A DNA stretch of 64,000 bases from Asterochloris sp. CNOR1 (lineage: Eukaryota > Chlorophyta > Trebouxiophyceae > Trebouxiales > Trebouxiaceae), in assembly GCA_963969365.1 (NCBI GenBank), contig OZ017751.1:3286001-3350000 (forward strand), read 5' to 3'. Numbering within the stretch: the first letter of the stretch is position 1; the number at the start of each line of letters is the position of its first letter. Below the pieces are notes generated by a model that saw only the letters and a program-made list of their open reading frames with translations, did no database searches and had not been told where the DNA came from. Shown here one piece after another: positions 57,906 to 64,000 of the stretch. The translations under genes were made by a program, and so were the position numbers.

Positions 57906-59414
57906 ATGGCTTTGAGTGCACAGATCTGTCAGCTCAGCTCTGGCCGCCTGTGCCAACGAAACAGTGTCAAAAATCAGTCAGAACCTATTCAAGCCCTGGG
58001 CCTCTCAAGCGGCAAGCTGGATCAGATCAGCGCCTACAAGCAGGCGGAGAAGCATTATCAGCACAAGACATTACCACCCTCCAGGTGAAGTGCAAGTGCT
58101 CAGCCCTTCATATGACTATTTCCGCTGACCTGTCTGAGCAGCACAGTATTCCTGCAGGAGGGGCAGCAAAACGGCCGCCAAGTCAGAGCCAGCAGACCTC
58201 TCCCAGGCTCTGGACACACAGCAAGCTGAAACCAGCAACTTCAGCAGGCACACCATTGGCAACTGCCCTGTCTTGACAGTTGCGGGACACCCAGGTATGG
58301 AGCTGCTACAATTGTCAGCAGCGAGCTACAAGCTCAGCAGTGAAGCAATGTATCTGACTGCTTTGCAGGACTGGTCATTTTGCCTGGCTTCCTGCCTCCC
58401 CCTGTGCAGCTAGAGCTGTTCCGACAGGCACTCGACACTTATTCCCAGCCGCCCAACACTACAAATCACACTGCTCAGCATGGCCCGCTGCCCGACTTGT
58501 GGCAGGCGGCCCAGCAGGGCTGGCACCTGCAAGCGCCCAATGCCAGGGGCGCACCTTTCACATTGCAGACAGCTGCCAACGCCCCAGCAGAAGCATCTGA
58601 GAAGACAGCTGCCTACGCTCCAGCACAAGCATCTGAGAAGCAGCCAGGGGCCCATCTGCAAGCTCCTGCAAGCCAGGGCGATGCACACCTCAGCATTCCC
58701 TCATGCCGGCAGCACCAGCAGTGCCACAGCTCCCATCTTGAGCGGAGGAGAATTTTGTGCCCAGGACTGGTTGAGCCCCGGCTGAGCTGCTGGAGCGAGG
58801 CACCAGGCAAACTTCCAGCCACCAGACTGTTCCGGCAGCTGCGCTGGGCAGCGCTGGGGCAGCAGTACAATTGGACCCTGAGGCGATATGAGCACCTGCC
58901 AGGGGTGCCAGACTTGCCACCACAGCTGCAGGACATTGCATTGTGCGCCACTCAGACCGTAGCCCCCCTCATTGATGATTCTCAGAGCACAGCCCCGCAA
59001 CCCCTCAACATGTCAAATGCTGCTGGCCTCTCCCAGCCCTTACGGCAGTCTGCATCCTGCAACGCCGGCAGCTACCACCCAGATACTGCACTTGTGAACT
59101 ACTATCGCCTTGGTGACACCCTGGGGGGGCACAAGGATGACGCTGAGGCAGACATGAGCCAGCCCATTGTCAGCATCAGTCTTGGCTGCGCTGGTGTGTT
59201 TCTGAAAGGGGGCGACACCAAGGACACAGCGCCTGCTGCAATAATCCTGCACAGCGGTGACGTGGTTGTCCTGCATGGGCATGCAAGACGTTGCTACCAT
59301 GGCCTGCCCAGAGTGCTGCCAGGTGCCATCAGCTGTGGGCCAGACGAAGACTATGAGCTGAATGAATTACTACAGGACGTGCGCATCAATATCAGCATTC
59401 GGCAGGCACTGTGA
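57906..59414 (+). CDS. ALKBH1: ALKBH1-type 2-oxoglutarate/Fe(II)-dependent nucleic-acid dioxygenase
   Basis: ALKBH1 proteins demethylate DNA or tRNA bases and act in nucleus, cytosol or organelles. Three exons join in phase: 57906-58084, 58158-58294, 58369-59414 (TGA). N-terminal family blocks are AYKQAEKHYQHKTLPPSR and EPADLSQALD, then GLVILPGFLPPPVQLELFRQ. The catalytic core has NYYRLGDTLGGHKDDAEAD (Fe ligands His and Asp), PIVSISLGCAGVFLKGG, HSGDVVVLHGHARRCYHGLP (distal His) and RINISIRQ (2-oxoglutarate-binding Arg). All key residues are present. A spacer with repeated ASEKTAAYAPAQASEKQ words sits between the N-terminal part and the core. The first ATG follows directly after the triple GGCATGTGACATAG motif. 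Confidence 0.93.
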
Positions 59415-59522
59415 TGCTGGCTTTCACTTGCTTCAACTGCACACTATAACAGAATGACACTGGAAATGAATACATAACTTCAGCAATGATATGTCACATG
59501 GGGCCCAAGTGCTGCAGCCCAG

Positions 59523-62500
59523 CTATTCTTTGGGCACTTTGTCGGGCAAATAGGTCTTGATCAGGCCCCCGGCCATGCCAAACAGCCCTGGGGTCCCTTT
59601 GAATACAAGATTGGCCCGCGCTGCATTGCTGGATTTAGCAAACAGAGCCAGTCCAAAGCCTATCAGTTGTGGGAAGGACAGCCGCGAGGACAGGAAGCCC
59701 TGCCAGTGGAAGTCGGAGAGACTGAAGAACGCTGCAAAGAACTGCCGAATCTCGGCCAAGTCTAACTTCAGCAGGACGTCCATCCCGAATGTGAAAAACT
59801 CCCGCTGCCGTAGGCGCTCCTTGGGCCAGATGGAGCGCCAGATGTTGTTGGTCAGGATGGCCGCCTGCTGCTCTGACTGGGCCCCTGGAGGGTTGCCTGC
59901 AGGCAAGAGGTTTCATGACATGAATCTCACAACTGAAAAATACCTCAAGTATGCAAGGAATACCTGATCATGTTGAAGGGCGTCCGCATATCTGTTGGGC
60001 CATAGCTGTGCATACAAAAACACTCCACAACATCATAAGAGTCGATGTGCAACATTGACATGACACTCATTGTGCATGACCAGGTGTCCTGTACTGCTAG
60101 AGCTTCTGCCAGACGTTCACTGCAGCCACCTGAAGCCTGGGGGAATCCCTGTGCATAGCTTGCAGGCAACTTTGGACCATGACCCAGCTAGCGTTTCAGG
60201 CAAACCTGTGCAGCACTTCATCTGTCAATGAGACAGGACAGCCAGCTGGCACTGGCAGTTTTGTCTAAGGGTCGTACTGGGTGGTCTGCATTGGAGACTA
60301 CATCAAGTGCCGTGCTGCTGGAGGTGGCGCAGGAAGCATGTGCATGCACAGGGATTGGACCCCTGAAACAGGCTGTGTACCAGGCAGGGGCACCTACCGG
60401 CGTCAATGGCCCTGTCAGAGGATGACGCCAGCTGGTCCACAATGGAGTCTGCCAGCACAGGGGCTGCCCCCAGCACACGAGCGACCATATACCCTGCAGC
60501 AGCAGCCAAGGTGTGAGTCCAGAGTGAGCAACTTCCAAGGATGCAGTTGCCATTGCAGAGCGCTTGACAAATGTTTAGGCAGCAGCCTGCACACGGCAGG
60601 CGGGCAAGCTGATCCAAAGGGCAAGCAGCTGCACACTAGGCTGGCAGCCAGAATGTCCTTCAACCTGCACATGATGCAGCACAATGTTCACAATGCACAC
60701 TCCTTAGCAGCAGAGGTTCGTTAACATCCACACAGTTCTATGTGCAGCGGAATGCACTGCAGCGCAGGCACCACTGCCCTGCCCCTGCACAACAAGACCT
60801 TGCTGTGCAACAGCCTCCCAGCAGACTTGATATTTCAGGCGTTTAGGAAGATGCCATGCTGCTGGTGCACCTCATATGCAGGGTACGCTGGGCAAAGGTG
60901 GGCAGCACGCTCTGCAAGAGAAGGACATTGAGCTTTTGGCAGCAGCATGCACTGCAGCCCTGCTCTCATACAGACAGGGCTGTACTGCAGCCTTACAGCA
61001 GACCTGAAAATCCAAAATTGAGGGGGTGCGCTGTGATGCCTGTGCTGTTTGCAGCGGCATGCACTGCAGCCTTGCTCCGGTATGAGATGCCTTGCTGTGT
61101 TCAACCTTCTTACAGACCTGAGATGAGCTTACCAGTGGAGGGATGGACCATGCCACCGGTGCCGCCAATGCCCAGCGTGCGCTGGGGGAAGGTGGGCAGC
61201 ACGCCGCCCATGGGAATCAAGCAGTACTCCTCCTCCTCAATGGACTTCACGCGGATGCCCAGGTGTGCCATCCTGCAGGGCACAAACCCTGGTCACACAT
61301 ACTTTGCAGGTTTGCCCCAGAGCACCATCCTGCAGGGCATGAGCTCTCCTCAGATGTACTTCACGGGGATCTCCTGGTGCGCCTTCTTCTCCCCGGGCAC
61401 AGGTTTGGCACAAGCAACAGGCTGACTCTGAGATTTGATGCTGTCTGAAATGGGGCTCTCGCAAGTGTCAGCACCATACATGGCTGCTGGCTGGTCCTCC
61501 AGATCCTATAAGCCAACTGGCTTGCTGCAGCGCCTGGCAAAGGAGGGGTACATTTGTAGAGCCAGAGATGTGGAGCCAGAAGGCACCATTGCCGTGGCTG
61601 TCAGCATCGCACCTGGCTGCCAAACGGTCCTTGAGGTCCTGGAAGCCTACTGCTGGCCGGGCAACCAGGGAGGTCTCCTCCAGAAACACCTTGGTAGGGC
61701 TGAAGGGCATTGCGTACAGAAAGGTGGGTATCCGCTTGTTGGCTTCCCGCATCTCAGGGTTGCCCTACAGCAGCAAAGCAGCTAGTGATTTCCTACACGA
61801 CTTGGCTGTCTGGGTGTTGATGCCACACTGGTAAGCCTCAGGACGCGACTGACGGCACCGCAACACAGGCTGGGTTGGAAAATGCGTCTCAGGCTATCTC
61901 TGCAGGAGCAAGGCAGCCAAAGCTAGAATTGTGTAATGTCGTTACATTGGCATTTTGCCTGCATCAGCAGGGCCACACAATCTGTGATGGCATGTTGGTG
62001 ATGACATGTGTATGCTGTTCACCATCACACCCCTTGATCTGCCCCTGCATGAGTGTTGCACAACACACATGAGAATGCACTATGTGGCTCCACAGCATGG
62101 CACATATTGTTTGGCTGAAAGGTGTCCAGCAATCCCAAATCTGTTCAGGCACCCTGATCTGATTCAGGCGGCAGCCCCCTGCTGGGCAGATAACCCAAAG
62201 ACGCCCCACCTGAGTGTGGTCGTCCCGCCAGTCCATGAAGAGCATGGTGTCCAGGTCAAAGGGGTGACTCTCCACCTCCGCCATGATGCCATAAGCCCCC
62301 TGGTACCCTGGGTCAAACTCTTGGTCGAAGGACACCAGCTTGCGTGCATGCCCTGCACAGACAGCAGAGCCTGCTCAAAGCACTGCTCAAGGCAGGGATG
62401 CTGGCATCATCAGCGCAATCTGGTGAGCACAGCATGCAGGTGTGTAAGCAGGGTGCTGACCCAGCTGATCAGAAAAAGCTCAACACTGGGCTCAGGATGC

Positions 62501-64000
62501 CAGCTTCTACCTTCACTTGCCGCACTGCACCTGCAAGCATAAGGCTCAGTGCGCTACTGACTTTGGATCAGTATTCATCCCTCATACTGCACTGCACCAG
62601 CCACAACAGGACAAGCACAGGCCACTGCTCCCGCTCGGACACAAGCCCACTGTTTGCCGGGCTCCCACAAGGGTTCTGGCCTCCCGCAAGCACGCTGGCT
62701 GCCACAAGCCACTGCGCTTTGTGCATGTGCCCAACACAGACAGCCAGCTGCTTGGGCTGGCGCATTGACAAACCCAAACTTAGCTGGACACAATGTTCAC
62801 CTGTGCAGTCCAGCACCAGTGCTGCCTCCAACTGGATGCCATCCGAGCAGGTCAAGGTGGAGCGCCCGCCAGCATGCTGCACGCCCTGGGCCTTGGCCTG
62901 GTGAAACACCACGCCTGCAGGCAGCCAGATATGGTCGATTCGCACAACAAAGCCAACACATATCCGTCAGCTCCTGAAGTAACACAATGAATGCATACAA
63001 CTGAAGTAGAGCCCACTGCAGCTGAACTGTGTGGCGATTGAAGCCGACATGCTGCATCACATGTCCTGAGGAGGGTCTGCAACTGCCTGGGACACCAGCC
63101 CTGCTGCACTGGTTTCACACGTGGCACCTTCCGATCAGCCTGGGGCTTGCCTTGCAGTGGCGGCTTCCCAGAGCCACGGAGTCACGCAGTGACTGAGCAG
63201 CAGGCTCAGAACGCAGTCAACAGCGCAGCTGCAGCCCTTGCGTCTGATGTGTGCACGGCTGCGCCCGAGCCTCACCATTGACATTGCAGCGGTCCAGGAG
63301 GCGGCGCTTCAGCTTGGCCCTGTCCACCCGGCCATAGGGTCTGTAGAGGTACCTGCAGGCCGGCATTAGGGAGGCGGTGCCTCTTGGTCCACATGCTGCC
63401 TTGTATGACAGCAACACCCCTAGGTGGGGCAGTCAAGCCACAGCGTGGCCGGTCTGCACACTTTCACCACTCCACACGCGGGACTCGCAGAACGACGGTG
63501 GCTGTGCAGGCCCCTCACGCAACAACGAGCAGTGCATTGACTCTCAATCCAGCCTTTGCTTGGGGACTCTGTCTCTCTTGCTTCTCTGAGGAGCCCCTTG
63601 CCAGGCTGGCTTACAAGCACCCCACACCATGGCATGCCTCGGCGTTGTTTGCTGAATGCCTGTCTTCCTGAAGATGTTGCACATAGCCTGCTGGCTCAAA
63701 AATCAGGACGTGCACTTCCAGCCTGCCCCTCATGCAGGGCCGCCCTTTCATCGCTCGTCCTCGTCATGCACATTGAGGGGCATTTCAGCATGGGGGGCTC
63801 AACAAAGAGCACTTGACTGGCTTCCAGCCTGACCTGAGATCACGGGCAGAGGCACTGCTCACCGCTCATCCTCTTTTCTCGAGTCGAGGTGCACCTTGGC
63901 CTGCGGCCACACAATCTCCAGGCAGTCCCCCAGGCCCATCGCATCAAACTCGTCAACCCACACTCCGTAGTTGTTGGGCCAGTGCGCCCGGGGGGCAGGG
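59523..64000 (-). CDS. LCYB: lycopene beta-cyclase, 5' end outside window
   Basis: This plastid enzyme closes both ends of lycopene to give beta-carotene. Exons (high to low): 64000-63863 (HWPNNYGVWVDEFDAMGLGD), 63352-63276 (YLYRPYGRVDRAKLKRRLLD), 62914-62801 (AGVVFHQAKAQG to ALVLDCTG), 62352-62210 (DPGYQGAYGIMAEVE, FMDWRDDH), 61764-61613 (PTFLYAMPFSPTKVFLEETS, LVARPAVGFQDLKDRLA), 61272-61133 (EEEEYCLIPMGGVLP, GIGGTGGMVHPSTG), 60493-60398 (GYMVARVLGAAPVLADSIVD) and 59896-59523 (TNNIWRSIWPKERLRQREFF, TFGMDVLLKLDLAEIRQFF, stop). VDEFDAMGLGDCL, RPYGRV and the C-terminal REFFTFGMDVLLKLDL block favour beta- over epsilon-cyclase. The N-terminal transit peptide and the FAD-binding GxGxxG motif lie beyond the right edge. 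Epsilon-cyclase is the main alternative. Confidence 0.94.

Overview
The window looks like nuclear DNA of a green alga, most likely a trebouxiophyte relative of Chlorella or Coccomyxa. The evidence is GC-rich DNA, very dense short-exon genes whose introns almost all end in (C)TGCAG, a plant-type lycopene beta-cyclase, a plant-type agmatine deiminase and a short CCCTAAA (plant-type telomere) tract. No operons or ribosome binding sites are expected. Gene models were assembled by eye from conserved protein blocks and GT/GC..AG junctions, so exon edges are good guesses and not transcript evidence.

Layout. 1-5415 (+): a PAM2/CUE/DUF1771/Smr protein, cut by the left edge. About 6041-6545 (-): an uncharacterised one-pass membrane protein fragment. 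6.6-9.8 kb: no recognisable gene. 9816-9887 (-): tRNA-Pro(UGG). 11038-14818 (+): a monoacylglycerol-lipase-like alpha/beta hydrolase. 15605-19470 (+): an ATP/ADP-translocase-like (TLC/MFS-type) permease. 19672-27013 (+): a BAT1/GABA-permease-type amino-acid transporter. 27768-33430 (-): agmatine deiminase (putrescine synthesis).

Accessory block, 34.8-52.3 kb. It holds a gene coding for a PD-(D/E)xK nuclease-like domain followed by a protein-kinase-like domain (the architecture of Crinkler-type REase-kinase proteins), an intron-bearing Crypton-like tyrosine recombinase, a second decayed copy of the recombinase 5' region on the other side of the nuclease-kinase gene, an intronless ORF with a possible HUH motif, back-to-back decayed DEDDh exonuclease fragments, a 200-bp triplicated repeat headed by an inverted copy, and several palindromes. 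This is the most unusual part of the window.

Right end. 52353-about 57841 (-): acylamino-acid-releasing enzyme with one apparent frameshift. 57906-59414 (+): ALKBH1-type 2-oxoglutarate dioxygenase, divergent from it over a 64-bp spacer with a triple motif. 59523-64000 (-): lycopene beta-cyclase, cut by the right edge.

A recurring theme is local tandem duplication of short segments that carry a 3' splice site (17.2, 25.8 and 48.2 kb), together with probable GC-AG introns, a 16-nt microexon, and a stray lipase exon inside the intron of the neighbouring transporter gene.
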